Below, piece after piece: positions 47,588-57,840 of a DNA stretch of 64,000 nucleotides. The notes under the pieces were generated by a model. That model worked only from the letters and a program-made list of their open reading frames with translations, had not been told where the DNA came from and searched no databases. The position numbers were made by a program, and so were the translations under genes. The stretch covers positions 16,984,089-17,048,088 of the forward strand of contig NC_065922.1 in assembly GCF_024586455.1 (NCBI RefSeq), in the 5' to 3' direction. This DNA comes from Bactrocera neohumeralis. Its lineage: Eukaryota; Arthropoda; Insecta; Diptera; Tephritidae. Each line of letters starts with the position of its first letter. Position 1 is the first letter of the stretch.

Positions 47588-48800
47588 AAAGGGTGTATTT
47601 TTAGCGGAATAACACTTTCATTTCAAATAAAATATGAAAGAAATTATTGATCACTTTAAATTTATAATCTGATAATTACTTTTAATTTTTCCAGCATAGC
47701 CGACATTATATAGTCGTCGACGTATCCCAATAAGCCTAACGGATAACCAAAAGTTCGTCATAATGAAGTAATAATCCGCAATCACTTGTTCAAACCGTTT
47801 AATACTATCGATATATAGCGATAATATCGAATCAAAAAGCATCACCCATCTTGAGACCCAGCTTTCATTTTTGAATAACATTCGACTGAATAGACCGCGT
47901 CCAGCACGCAGTGAAGAAAGTATAGCAGTGTACACAAAAACCGACGAGAGTCGATTCGGCACAGTTCGCAGCAGCTCGGACTGACGTATGGAACTATTCG
48001 GCATATTTATGTCAAGATCTTCACTTCACTCTACGTGTTCTTGAAAAGTTCAAAGTAGATCCGACGTTTTCGAGTCAAATTTTGTTCAGCGATGACGCCC
48101 AGTTTTGGCTCAATGGGTACGTAAACAAGCAAAATTGCTGCATTGGGACGAAAGCAACCTGAAGAAATTCAAGAGCTGTCATTTCATTCAGAGAAAACAA
48201 AGGTTTAGTGTGGTTTGTGGGTCGGTGGAATCATCGGTCCAAAAATGATGCCGGTAAGAACGTAACCGTCAATGGCGACCGTCATCGCGCTATGATAACC
48301 GATTATTTGCTGCCTGAAAGTGAAGCTCGTGATCTCAGCGACATTTGGTTTCAACAATACGGCGCCACAACCCACACATTGCATCATTCAATGGATTTAT
48401 TGAGAGAATACTTCTCTGTGAGCAGACCTTTTCACGTTCTGGGTCGATTGGCCACCAAGATCATGTGATATCACACCATTAGACTTTTTCCATGTAGGAT
48501 ATGTAAAGTCTAAAGTACATGCGACCAATCCTGCTCCGATTCAGGCCTTGGAGTAAAACATCACGCGTGTCATTCTCCAGTAACCAGTCGAAATGCTCGA
48601 ACGAGTCGTCGGAAATTGGACTCAACGGATGGACCATCTGAGATGTAGCCGCAGCCAACATTTGAAAGAAATAATCATCAAATAAAAGCCAAAGAAAGTT
48701 CTTTCGAATGATAATAAACATGCAATATTAAATTTGAATATTTTTGTGTTTTTTTCTTAAAGAAAATAAAATTAAAAGTAAGTCAAATGGTTACCCTTTA
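47588..48800 (+). mobile_element. DD41D mariner-like element, copy C (near full length)
   Basis: About 1.2 kb, roughly the size of a complete element. The left edge 'aaagggtgtatttttag' and right edge 'ggttaccctttatat' share an inverted 'aaagggt' core, so these are the likely ends. Transposase pieces read in order from about 47890: NRPRPARSEESIAVYTK, then LEKFKVDPTFSSQILFSDDA with FWLNGYVNKQNC (aspartate 1 present), and the 48208-48468 frame. Frameshifts and stops are many. The reverse frame 47651-48004 is not a gene. Confidence 0.85.
48208..48468 (+). pseudogene. DD41D transposase fragment with mutated second aspartate
   Basis: Reads KNDAGKNVTVNGDRHRAMIT then DYLLPESEARDLSDIWFQQY. The catalytic aspartate expected after WFQQ is tyrosine here (codon tac near 48360). 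TIR-proximal domains downstream (LDSTDGPSEM near 48610) are in other frames. The first aspartate lies upstream in FSDDAQFW. It cannot be catalytic. Confidence 0.85.
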
Positions 48801-49578
48801 TATATATTATAATAGAAATGTTTTAGAAAATAATGAATAAAGTTAAAAATGTGCTAATAAAATATATTTTTGTTCACCGCGTACTTAGGAAATTCTATAC
48901 CTCTAAAGAACTCCTGGATAAAGAGCACTCAATAAAAGTTCTGTCGGTTGTTTCATTTTGAAACAAATCCTATAGGGTGTCCTCTAGAATTCCTCATTCT
49001 TAATGCTAGGCAAGTCTTTAAACTAGACTTTATTTCATTATCCAGTCATTCAGCTGGTTTTGAAAGGAAACAACACGTTCTCACGGCTCAAAACTGCGAA
49101 GCTTTATTTCATTTTCGTTAGCAATAATTTACGAAAACTCACAAATGGCAATGGTTTTTTGATAATTGATAGTCCAACGCCAATTTTTTTAGATAAATTG
49201 TGTCAGAAGTAAAAAAGTATTAACTATTATATGCTTATAAATTTCTAAAACATAAGAGTTTCGAAATAATCTACAATTTCATCTCATTTCGATGGTGTAT
49301 AACATTTTCTAGTCAAACTTATATGACAGATGCCTATAAGCAGTCAAATTTTGATCTTCGAAAAAAAAAATATTTTTATCAATAAACCAATATTGATTTT
49401 TGAAATATTGGTTTTTAAATTTTTAAAATATGGGCGTGTAAGAGTACTGCCTTTTAGTAGGTATAGTTATTTATATTATCGACTTAATTCCATTATCGAA
49501 TTCCAGAATTCAAACGCTAGCCTTGAGTGTATGTTAAGTTATTCTCGTGCCAGAGAATTCAAAAAATTATATATAGTA
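48801..49578. other. No gene seen
   Basis: AT-rich unique-looking DNA. The frame 49330-49635 crosses into the next element and has no domain. Confidence 0.55.
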
Positions 49579-50276
49579 CACCCAACTCTTTTTTACACGC
49601 TTTCTTTCTACACGGATTTGAAGTTACACGGTTGAGACAATTTTTTTTGTAAAAAATGTTCAATCTACTAAGGTTTTTAAATCACTGTCTTATAATTATG
49701 TTTGTTTTTACCACACTTAGCACCATTGCTGAAATGAACATACATAGTAGTAACTGGGAAATCCCTTTATACGATAACTCTTACCTACGCATTTTGTTCG
49801 CATGATATTCACATTGCTGAAATGGATATCTCCAGCGATGATACCGACTTTAGTCCAGTTTATTGCAAACAATTGCGCTTGTTATCAAGTAGCGACAAAT
49901 AATTATGTAGCAATGTAAATATTTTTTCCTTATTTCTATTCTAATTTTTCTGTTCTTAGTTCTGGATTAACAGATTTCTGTTGTTTTTTGCTTTATATAC
50001 CAATTTTTCACCTGTATGAATTATGTATTTTAAGTTTTAATGCACAAAAAATGCCATATGAACATACAATTTGTAGGAATATCTGAATTTTTATAGTTTT
50101 AAAATTTTTTTACACGGTTTTTCGAAGTAAATATTGTTCTTTACTTAATCTTACACGGTTTTCAGATGACATGGAACGTATCCCCCTTTTTCTATAGGAA
50201 ACGCCTATTTTTTTACAAGGTTTTTTTCCACGGATTTCTGAGAAACGTATTTACCGTTTAAAAAACAAGTTGGGTG
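49579..50276. mobile_element. TIR element of mariner-type target, 698 bp, non-autonomous
   Basis: Begins 'cacccaactcttttttacac' after TA (49577-49578) and ends with the reverse complement 'cacccaacttgttttttaaa' before TA (50277-50278). The word TACACGG or a near variant occurs at least five times near both ends (49608, 49625, 50110, 50151, 50227). A tiny frame near 49823 (MDISSDDTDFSPVYCKQL) could be a transposase remnant, but is too short to call. TA target suggests the Tc1/mariner/pogo superfamily. Confidence 0.82.
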
Positions 50277-50740
50277 TATTTAGTACTTACTTAAGTGCCA
50301 AAAATTCTACAATCTTTTTCTTAAAATATAAAAGCACAGAATATTTATGTATACAACTGCTGAGGATACGGAAATGTCAATACACTTATAAATATACAGA
50401 TCACACGGTGCTGGGTTTGACATCAGCATTGCCGCGTGCGTCAAATTAAATAAAACTTAAGCATTTTGTATTGGCGTGAAAATCGCAAAGTGGTAACCAA
50501 ATGTCACAACACGCTGACAAACGCCATCGAAATTTTCGGCACGCACCATCGCATGTCTAAGTGAAATTTAGTAAAATGTGCGCTGGATTTTATGAAACGG
50601 GCGGAACGTGTTTGTTCATATGTATGTATGTAAATAGAACTTTGATGAGTAGTAATAAATTTCAAAATGTGGGAAGAGAAAGATACAAATGTATATATGT
50701 ATATTTTTGTCTTAATTATTTCTTTTTGATTTGAAATTAA
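50277..50740. other. No gene seen
   Basis: Unique-looking. The reverse frame 50504-50773 has no domain. Confidence 0.55.
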
Positions 50741-51035
50741 AATTATGTATTTGGGGAGTAGGTTATAGTTCAATATGAATTTCAGAGGAATGTTATATAC
50801 TGAATTTGGTTGAAATCGGGCGGGCAGGTTCCGACATATGTGATTTCACCTGAATGGTGGCGGTGTCGCACTCATAGTCCTATTTTTACATCGGCGCCTA
50901 TAAATACATTTCATGACAACTCATGATTAGAATGTAATATCTGGCGTTTTCAGTTATTAATTTATCGAGCTTTTAGTAGTTTTTAAGAGTATCATTGTAT
51001 GGGGCGGGGTTATCATCCGATTTTATCAATTTTTA
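50741..51035 (-). repeat. Dispersed repeat R1, reverse copy
   Basis: Contains the reverse complement of the R1 blocks seen at 34976: 'atgtgatttcacctgaatgg' and 'ggcggggttatcatccg'. It lies directly upstream of a retrotransposon copy. Confidence 0.75.
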
Positions 51036-51089
51036 CAGTGCCCGTAACATTATATTTGAACTTAGCGAATTTGGTCGTTTTAGCTTCAA
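51036..51089. other. Spacer
   Basis: Short junction with no features. Confidence 0.5.
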
Positions 51090-51650
51090 TGATTTGAGAT
51101 TAAAATTATGGAGGAAACACTTCTCCAGCCTGCTGAATTGACGTGAAAGCATAACACCGTGAGATGTCGAACCCGATTCCCCAAGCGATGACGATGGAGC
51201 AGACGTTCCATTGCCCGCCCATGAAGAACTTTGAATAGCAATTACTCGTCTAAAGAACAACAAAGCGGCGGGGTCCGATGGATTGCCGGCCGAGCTATTA
51301 AGACACGGTGGCGAAGAACTGATAAGAAGCATCAGCTCTTTGTAAAATATGGTTGGACGAAAGTATGCCCGACGATTGGATTTAAGTGAGCTCTGCTCAA
51401 TCCACAAAAAGGGTGGCCCACAATCGCCGCCAACTACCGTAACATAAGGTTCTATCGAGCGTATTGTGTGAAAGATTAAAGCCCACCGTCAATAAACTGA
51501 TTAGACCTGGAAAATCAACAACTGACCAGATATTCACCATGCGCCAAATTTTGAAAAAAGACCCGTGAAAAGAGGATCGACACGCACCACCTTTTCGTCG
51601 ATTTCAAAGCTGCTTTTGACAGCACGAAAAGGAGCTGCCTTTATTCCGCG

Positions 51651-51986
51651 ATGTCTGAATTTGGTATCCCCGCAAAACTAATACGGCTGTGTAAACTGAC
51701 GTTGAGCAACACCAAAAGCTCCGTCAGAATCGGGAAGGATCTCTCCGAGCCGTTCGATACCAAACGAGGTTTCAGACAAGGCGACTCCCTATCGTGTGAC
51801 TTCTTCAATCTGCTGCTGGAGAAAATAATTCGAGCTGCAGAACTTAATCGAGCAGGTACAATCTTCTATAAGAGTGTACAGCTGCTGGCGTTGCCGATGA
51901 TATTGATATCATTGGCCTCAACATCCGCGCCGTTAGTTCTGCATTCTCTAGACTGGATAAGGAAGCGAAGCAAATTGGTCTGGTAG
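51651..51986 (+). pseudogene. Reverse transcriptase fingers/palm, frameshifted at the catalytic box
   Basis: Reads SEFGIPAKLIRLCKLTLSNT then KSSVRIGKDLSEPFDTKRGF and RQGDSLSCDFFNLLLEKII. Typical RT palm motifs: RQGD (with following S-x-x-x-F), the second-last motif before the catalytic YADD. Then the frame slips and the conserved Y-A-D-D-I-D-I-I-G appears only in the alternative phase near 51893. An upstream piece near 51590-51650 (FVDFKAAFDSTKR) is the first palm aspartate motif. Confidence 0.85.
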
Positions 51987-52683
51987 TGAACGAGGGCAAG
52001 ACCAAATATCTCCTGTCATCAAACAAACAATCGTCGCACTCGCGACTAGGCTTCCACGTCACTGTTGACAGTCATTACTTCGAAGTCGTAGATAATTTCG
52101 TTTATCTTGGAAGCAATATTAACACCACTAACAATGTCTGCCTGGAAATCCAACGCAAAATAACTCTTGCCAACAGGTGCTACTTCGGGCTGAGTAGGCA
52201 ATTGAGAAGTAAAGTCCTCTCTCGACGAACAAAACCAAACTCTATAAGTCACTCATTATTCCCGTCTTGCTATATGGTGCAGAGGCATGGACGATGACAT
52301 CTGATGAGTCGACGTTACGAGTTTTCGAGAGAAAGGTTCTGCGAAAGATTTATAGTCCTTTGCGTAGTGGCCACGGCGAATATTGCAATCGATGGAACGA
52401 TGAGCTGTACGAGTTATATGACGACATTGACATAGTTCAACGAATTAAAAGACAGCGGCTGCGCTGGCCAAGTCATGTCGTCCGAATGGACGAAAATACT
52501 CCAGCTCTGAAAGTATTGGACGCAGTACACGCCGGGGGAAGCAGAGGCAGAGGTAGACCTCTACGCCGTTGGAGAGATCAGGTGGAGAAGGACCTGGCTG
52601 GACTTGGTATCTCGAATTGGCGCCAAATAGCGAAAAGGAAACATGACCACCGCACTATTGTTAACTCGGCTGTAGCCGCGTAA
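51986..52683 (+). pseudogene. RT thumb and C-terminal domain, two overlapping frames
   Basis: The first frame (51986-52297) gives NEGKTKYLLSSNKQSSHSRL, then YFEVVDNFVYLGSNI, the segment after the palm. The second (52267-52683) gives MLYGAEAWTMTSDESTLRVF, then ERKVLRKIYSPLRSGHGEY, RIKRQRLRWPSHVVRMDENT, and SRGRGRP with a basic end. The WxxHVxRMD block and R-G-R-G-R-P are the usual finish of this element. The C-terminal frame is fully open for 139 codons. Confidence 0.88.
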
Positions 52684-52718
52684 GCGGTGTCTGCGCCATT
52701 AAAGAAGAAGAAGATTTG

Positions 52719-52839
52719 AGAGACATGTACATTAAACATATTAGAGGGCAGAGCAACGACCACTTTTTCAAAAAAAGTATCCATTGACGAACTCGTCCTC
52801 CATTTTTGTGAAGGAGCACGTGAACCAAGTTTTATTTAG
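52719..52839. other. No gene seen
   Basis: Short spacer. Confidence 0.6.
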
Positions 52840-53020
52840 ATATAAGTTATAGCTTGCACAGACAGACGGACGAACATCCGGATTTTGACTCGCCTCATCA
52901 TCATCTTGATCATTGTTATATATGTATATAACCCTCCCGATTAGTTTTTGGTGACACAAACGACCTTTAACTGAACAAAACCATTATACTCTGTAGCAAC
53001 TTGTTGCAAGTGTATAATAA
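52840..53020 (+). repeat. Dispersed repeat family D, 3' half
   Basis: Contains 'agcttgcacagacagacgga', 'gatcattgttatatatg', 'aaccctcccgattagtttt' and the hairpin end 'tatactctgtagcaacttgt' then 'tgcaagtgtataa' (52984-53017). It lacks the 5' start block. Confidence 0.75.
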
Positions 53021-54867
53021 GAGTTAGGAAAGAAGTTGAAAAAATCTTTCCTTGTTGCTTCTAAAATACTTTATAATGTCATAAAAGGACGCTCTACTTG
53101 AATCTACTCGTAAAAGACCGAGAAAGACAGGCCGCTTTTATGTTGTTTCAAAATAATCCAAATACAAAACAAATTTCTTGGCGAGGAAGTTTGAAAAAAT
53201 ATGAAATCTGTTTTTAAAAAACTGTCTCAGTTGCTGCCGTTACTATTTTTCTTGGCGTAAATAACGGAAATCCCGTCATTACTGTGTAACATGAGTATTA
53301 CAACTCTTAAACAGCAAGTGGATCAATTAAATGTTAAAAGCAAACGGTGGACCGTAAATTTACGACCACTTATAAAAACAGGAAGAAGAAGAGGGAACTA
53401 ACTCTTTTCTTCCCGATAACCCCCTCTCAATTTTAGATTGATCTATAATTTTCAAATTTCAATGGAAAATTTTTCACAGAGAATCCAGCGAAACATAGAA
53501 AAGCTCACCTGTGCTAAAGCATATGCCTACCATCGGCAAACTTTCTCCTATAAACAAAAAAAAAAGAACGATTACGACACCCCAACCTGGCACTTGTTAC
53601 CATTTACTTAGCTACTTTGTTATGCTAAGCATTTCCGCGCACAGCTCCACTATTAAAACGGCTAACGACACGCTCATGGCACCAAATTGCATTATAATAA
53701 GGCAGACATATTGATATTCATAAGTATATGTACATACATACCTACATATGTGTATGTATATAAGAATATAATTATAAGTGGTGGTCAACCGGTGGTCGGC
53801 ACTAAATTTTAAATGCTAAAAATGATGACAACAGCAAAAACAATTATTTATATTTACGATTCGTTGGGCACATTGGAACCAAAGCTAACGGGGCCAATGG
53901 CCATTGACACGCTTCATAGCTTTTTTTGATTGCTGTCGCCCACGCTGCCCACCAGTAACGATGCTACATATGTATGTGTGTACATACACACACCTATATG
54001 GTACGTTAATAGGGCCAGAGCTACACCAAGTGCGCGTAATTTTTTGACAGCACAAAAAGTGGCAACGGCAACGCAAACAACGGCAATTACACGCCGAACA
54101 ATTTTAGCCACTTTTTATGTTCATTCCTTTGTCGTTAGTCGGAAATTTCATTAACAGCGGCGAAACAATAAAAAAAAACGAAGAAAACATAAATTGGCGA
54201 CTATTTGCCGTCAGCCGGTCACTAGCGGCCGGCAAACCACACACACAGCCCGCCAACTACCTCCTCACACGACGAGACACGAAACGATATGTAAACATTC
54301 GCGTAGGTACCGTTATAGTGCCAAGCAGCACTGTCAGCGCTTTTTGCCAAACATTTCTCCCCTCCCTCATTTTACTCACAAAGCATTGAGTGCGCCTAGT
54401 GGCGCGCAAGGGGCCTGCATATTGCTTTACGGCCGGGCAGCTTGTCGTGATGGAAAGTGTAAGTTCAGCGACATTCGACGGCATATTGGCCACATATTGT
54501 GCCAAGTGGTGTCGCAGCGCAACAGGTTGCTAACAGCTGCTTATCGCAATTGGCACTAACATCATCCGATTAATTCAATTGCAGTTCAATGTGTCGCACC
54601 GAAAAAGCTTGCCCCGGGGGATGGCTTAACGGCGCTTGCGGTGGCCTTTGTGGGAGATCACTGTGGCGCTGGCGAGAGTCGTGTAAACAATTTGTTGCAA
54701 TAACTGTTACATATGTACATGTACATATTTAGATGTACTAAATGACGAATTGGAGGAAGCAGTTGTCATTTTAGGAATTCATTGAATTTTAATTGATATT
54801 TCAATGGGGCTATAAATAAATTGGAGCGTTGATTAAATTAATTGCTTTCGCTCAATATTTCGGTCTA
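53021..54867. other. No gene; GC-richer patch near 54010-54680
   Basis: Overlapping frames at 53885-54559 on both strands (up to 121 codons) have no domain. The patch with CAACGGCAACG and GGC-rich words resembles regulatory or UTR sequence. A short 'gctctacttgaatct' near 53091 resembles the left edge of the element at 3953 in reverse, but is too short to call. Confidence 0.45.
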
Positions 54868-55755
54868 CAGAGTTTGTCCGGAAAGTAATAGGACTGAGTC
54901 GATTTAAAAAAATTTATTGAACCAATCGGGCGATGCAGCGTTGCCAGCGCGATTTCCAAGCATTGAAGGCGTCACGGAAGGCATTCTCCGGAATAGATTT
55001 AAGAGCCGAGGTGCATACTGCTTGGATCCCCTCTGTCGTCTCAAAATGCTTGCCTTTCATCGGTCTTTTCAGGCAAAGGAAACAAAAAAGTCCGGCGGGC
55101 CACATCTGGGCTGTAGGGCGGCTGCGAAAGCGTTGGGATGCCGGCCTTGGTTAAGTAGCATTTCACAAGAAAGGCGGTGTGAGACGGGCCGTTGTCGTGG
55201 TACAACTTCCAATCGGTTGCGATGTCTTGTCGGACCCGATTGAGCCTCCGTTTGAGTCTCTTGAGGACTTCCACATAAAACTTGGCGTTTACGGTTTGTC
55301 CAGGAGGAAAAAATTCATGGTTCATGCCTTTGATGTCAAAAAAAAACAATGAGCTTCGTTTTCACTTTGGATTTGCTTCCGGTCTTCAACAGCGACCTCT
55401 TCCCGGCCCTCCAAAAAGGCCTGATGCCACCGAAACACACCACTTCTTGCTAAAGCAACATCTGAGTAAGCCTGCTTGATCATCAAACGTCTCTGTCGCA
55501 GATTTACCGAGTTTCACACAGAATTTAATCACGTATCTCTGCCCTAACGAACGTTGCATTTTCAGCTTGCGCCACTCAGAGAAAAACGTCGTGCGAAAAT
55601 GTTTGTCCTGACTCTCCAGGTGCTCGGAGACAATTGACCAGCCGCTCCTTCGTTAGCTAAGAATGCCCTCTACTGAATCCAGTCAGTGCGCGCATGCTCC
55701 TAAGCACAGTCGCGGCGGAAGAAAATCAGTCGTATTACTTTCCAGACAAGCCCTG
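54868..55755 (-). mobile_element. Mariner deletion derivative, 888 bp, exact ends
   Basis: The left TIR starts 'cagagtttgtccggaaagta' (54868). The right TIR is the reverse complement 'cagggcttgtctggaaagta' (ending 55755). About 24 of the outer 28 bases match. TA occurs at both flanks (54866-54867, 55756-55757). The transposase runs on the reverse strand and is missing its middle. GC content and sequence are well preserved compared with other mariners here, suggesting a younger copy. Confidence 0.95.
54914..55540 (-). pseudogene. Mariner transposase, internally deleted
   Basis: Reverse-strand order: RQRRLMIKQAYSDVALARSG then VFRWHQAFLEGREEVAVED (first helix-turn-helix, near 55410-55500), an abrupt join near 55380-55395, then KGMNHEFFPPGQTVNAKFY and VEVLKRLKRRLNRVRQDIAT, DWKLYHDNGPSHTAF with aspartate 2, GIPTLSQPPYSPDVA with the expected third-aspartate site disturbed, and a C-terminal KSIPENAFRDAFNAWKSRW. 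The first aspartate (GDETW region) is deleted. A frameshift follows YSPDVA. No active enzyme. Confidence 0.92.
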
Positions 55756-55809
55756 TATTATTATATTTTATAAGGTCCAGTAAAAAAAATACGTTATATC
55801 AAGCCAAGC
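55756..55809. other. Spacer between two mariners
   Basis: Short AT stretch. Confidence 0.5.
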
Positions 55810-56260
55810 GGCTCAAAATGTGAATAGTGTTTATGATCCTGATATGGTATCAGGCACCACACACCACTTTGGTTTCGTCAATTTCGTTCTGATAATTTTG
55901 ATGGCAAAGTCACACCACGCTCAGGAAGACCAATTGTCGAAAATATTGAGAAATCTAATGGAGGTCGTCGAGACCGACCTATTTCAATTTCCCAGGAGGT
56001 GTGTGAAACCATTTAAATAAGGCTGTATACAAAAAGAAGCTCGATTAACGCTAAAACCCCCAAGGAACAAATCGATCTCTGCTATCGGTGCGGATAGTTT
56101 CTGGTGATAAAAAGGCAGTCACTTAAGACAACGTCAAGCGAAAACGGTCGTGGTAGAATCATGAAGAGCCGGCGAGAACGGTCCACGATGCTACGATTGA
56201 CGGTCAGAAAGGGTTTGATGGGATTGACAGGGACTCATCTACTCTGAGCTGCTTTAAAGT
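55810..56260 (+). pseudogene. Mariner transposase remnants, mauritiana-like
   Basis: The mixed-frame reading gives VYDPDMVSGTTHHFGF, RFRSDNFDGKVTPRSGRPIV with ENIEKSNG and ISISQEVCETI near 55840-56010, then SRRERSTMLRLTVRKGLMGL near 56175-56225, where the strand after the first aspartate should be. Catalytic boxes are absent or unreadable. No TIRs were located. Confidence 0.75.
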
Positions 56261-56497
56261 CCCTTTAATTGTGACCTGCAGTGTCAACAAGCCTCCAGCT
56301 TTTGCCAATTGAGTAATTGTGTGCCATCACGTCAGAAGCTGCTACTAAGTGATTAATACTTGATCCTGTGTATTGCATAAGATTTTAGTGGTTAATACGT
56401 TGCCTCAAAATTAGATTAGAGTTTCTCTGAGAGTGGCATGGTAAAATTACCTTCAAAAGTTCAAGTTATCAAATATATTTAACCTAAGTCGGATCAT
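56261..56497. other. No gene seen
   Basis: Short unique-looking spacer. Confidence 0.55.
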
Positions 56498-57129
56498 CTG
56501 ATCAAATTTGACCCGGACTGACCCATATAAACTGCGTATGGAAAATTTCGAAATTCAAGTTGTCCATCCACCTCTCTTAATGACGCAAACGCATTATTAC
56601 TGATGATAAGATAGGGGATTATGAATATGACATCGAAACTGTTCAATATTCCAACGAAAGGCGCTCCAAAAATTAGATTAATCGAAAACAACAAGTCAAA
56701 GCCGGGCAAAAATCAAGTCAAGGCTCAGGTTTCTTCGATTACTGTAGTGTGGTTTACCATAAATTCGTCGTAATCGACTGAATTTTGGGCCGAAAATTCA
56801 TGAATTTTTCATCACGATAATGAGCGGACATATTCTAGCATGTTCGTGACTGACTTGATGGCCAAACACGAACCAAGAGTCATCGCTTAGCGGCCGTACT
56901 CGCTAGATTTGGCTCCTGTGACTTTTTTCGGTTTTCGAAAGTGAAAAATCCGCATCAGGGAACTGAAAGTCATCCGAAGCAAGAGTTATGGGTAAAAAGT
57001 GCATGAAAAATCGGAGTAAGCGTAGGCACGCATGTATTAGCTCAAAGGGCGATAATGAAGATTTGTGTTAAAATACGTCAAAAAATAAAGTGATTTTTTT
57101 TTTTGTCAGTCCGGGTACATTTTGACCAG
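56498..57129 (+). mobile_element. Mariner deletion derivative with TIRs, 632 bp
   Basis: The left 'ctgatcaaatttgacccgga' (56498) matches the reverse complement of the right end 'ctggtcaaaatgtacccgga' (to 57129), and both continue 'ctgac'. Inside, plus-strand peptides in shifted frames: ITDDKIGDYEYDIETV (first-aspartate region) near 56600, SGFFDYCSVVYHKFVV near 56730-56770, and CDFFRFSKVKNPHQGT (third-aspartate region) near 56920-56960. The second-aspartate box is degraded near 56815 and the N-terminal DNA-binding half is missing. The right side abuts a retrotransposon copy. Confidence 0.85.
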
Positions 57130-57144
57130 ATGTAGCTTTAGAGC

Positions 57145-57840
57145 TCTAAGCTCCGTCAGTATCAGGAAAGACTTCTCCAAGCCGTTCTTTTGCTGGCGTA
57201 CGCCGATGATATTGATATCATTGACCGCAATAAGTTCGTCTACCTTGAAATCAGAATTAGCCCCAACAACAATATCAGTCTCGAAATTCAATGGACCATA
57301 ACTCTTGCCAAAAAGTGCTACTATGGACTGAGTACGCAATTGAGAAGTAAAGTCCTCTCTGAATGAACAAAGATCAAACTCTATAAGTCGCTCATTATTG
57401 CCGTCCTGCTATATGTATAGTGCAGAAGCATGGACGATAACAACATCCGATGAGTCGACGTTACGAGTTTTCGAGAGAACGGTTTTGCGGAAGATTTATG
57501 ATCCTTTGCGTAGTGGCAACGGCGAATATCACATTCGATGGAACGATGAATTGTATGAGATATACGACGACATTGACATAGTTCAGCGAATTAAAAGACA
57601 GCGGTTACGCTGGCTAGGTCATGTCGTCCGTATGGATGAAAACACGCCAGCCCTGAAAGTATTCGACGCAGTACTCGCCGAGGGAAGCAGAGGAAGAGGA
57701 AGACCTTCACTCCGTTGGTGGAGATGGACTTGGCTGCACTTGGTATCTCGAATTGGCGCCAAATTGCGAAAGCAAGAAACGACTGACGCGCTGTTGTTAA
57801 CTCGGCTATAACCGCCAGTAGAGAAGAGAAGAAGAAGCTT
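57145..57840 (+). mobile_element. RTE-like retrotransposon, copy 5 (3' end)
   Basis: Begins 'agctccgtcagtatcaggaa' in the RT palm, with an internal deletion before the preserved catalytic box 'gcgtacgccgatgatatt' (57196). It then follows the thumb (VYLEIRI style) and C-terminal regions. Ends 'gagaagaagaag' near 57833. Closely parallel to copy 4 from 52060 on. Confidence 0.85.
57398..57811 (+). pseudogene. Retrotransposon C-terminal domain
   Basis: Reads SAEAWTITTSDESTLRVFER then TVLRKIYDPLRSGNGEYHIR, ELYEIYDDIDIVQRIKRQRL, RWLGHVVRMDENTPALKVFD and SRGRGRPSLRW. A small deletion after 'cgttgg' shifts the last 30 codons out of frame compared with copy 4. Otherwise intact. Confidence 0.88.

Larger units (their letters stand above)
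51090..52718 (+). mobile_element. RTE-like retrotransposon, copy 4 (best RT and 3' end)
   Basis: Starts within the linker (51095, LWRKHFSSLLN style), runs through the reverse transcriptase, and ends with the full C-terminal region and the 3' tail 'ttaaagaagaagaag' (52698-52712). The 5' endonuclease half is missing, the usual 5' truncation of non-LTR elements. A one-base loss at the YADD box kills the RT: compare 'gcgttgccgatgatatt' (51888) with the intact form 'gcgtacgccgatgatatt' at 57196. Confidence 0.9.

Noticed and set aside
47651..48004. 117-codon reverse frame
   Set aside because: Lies antisense to DD41D copy C and crosses its N-terminal region.
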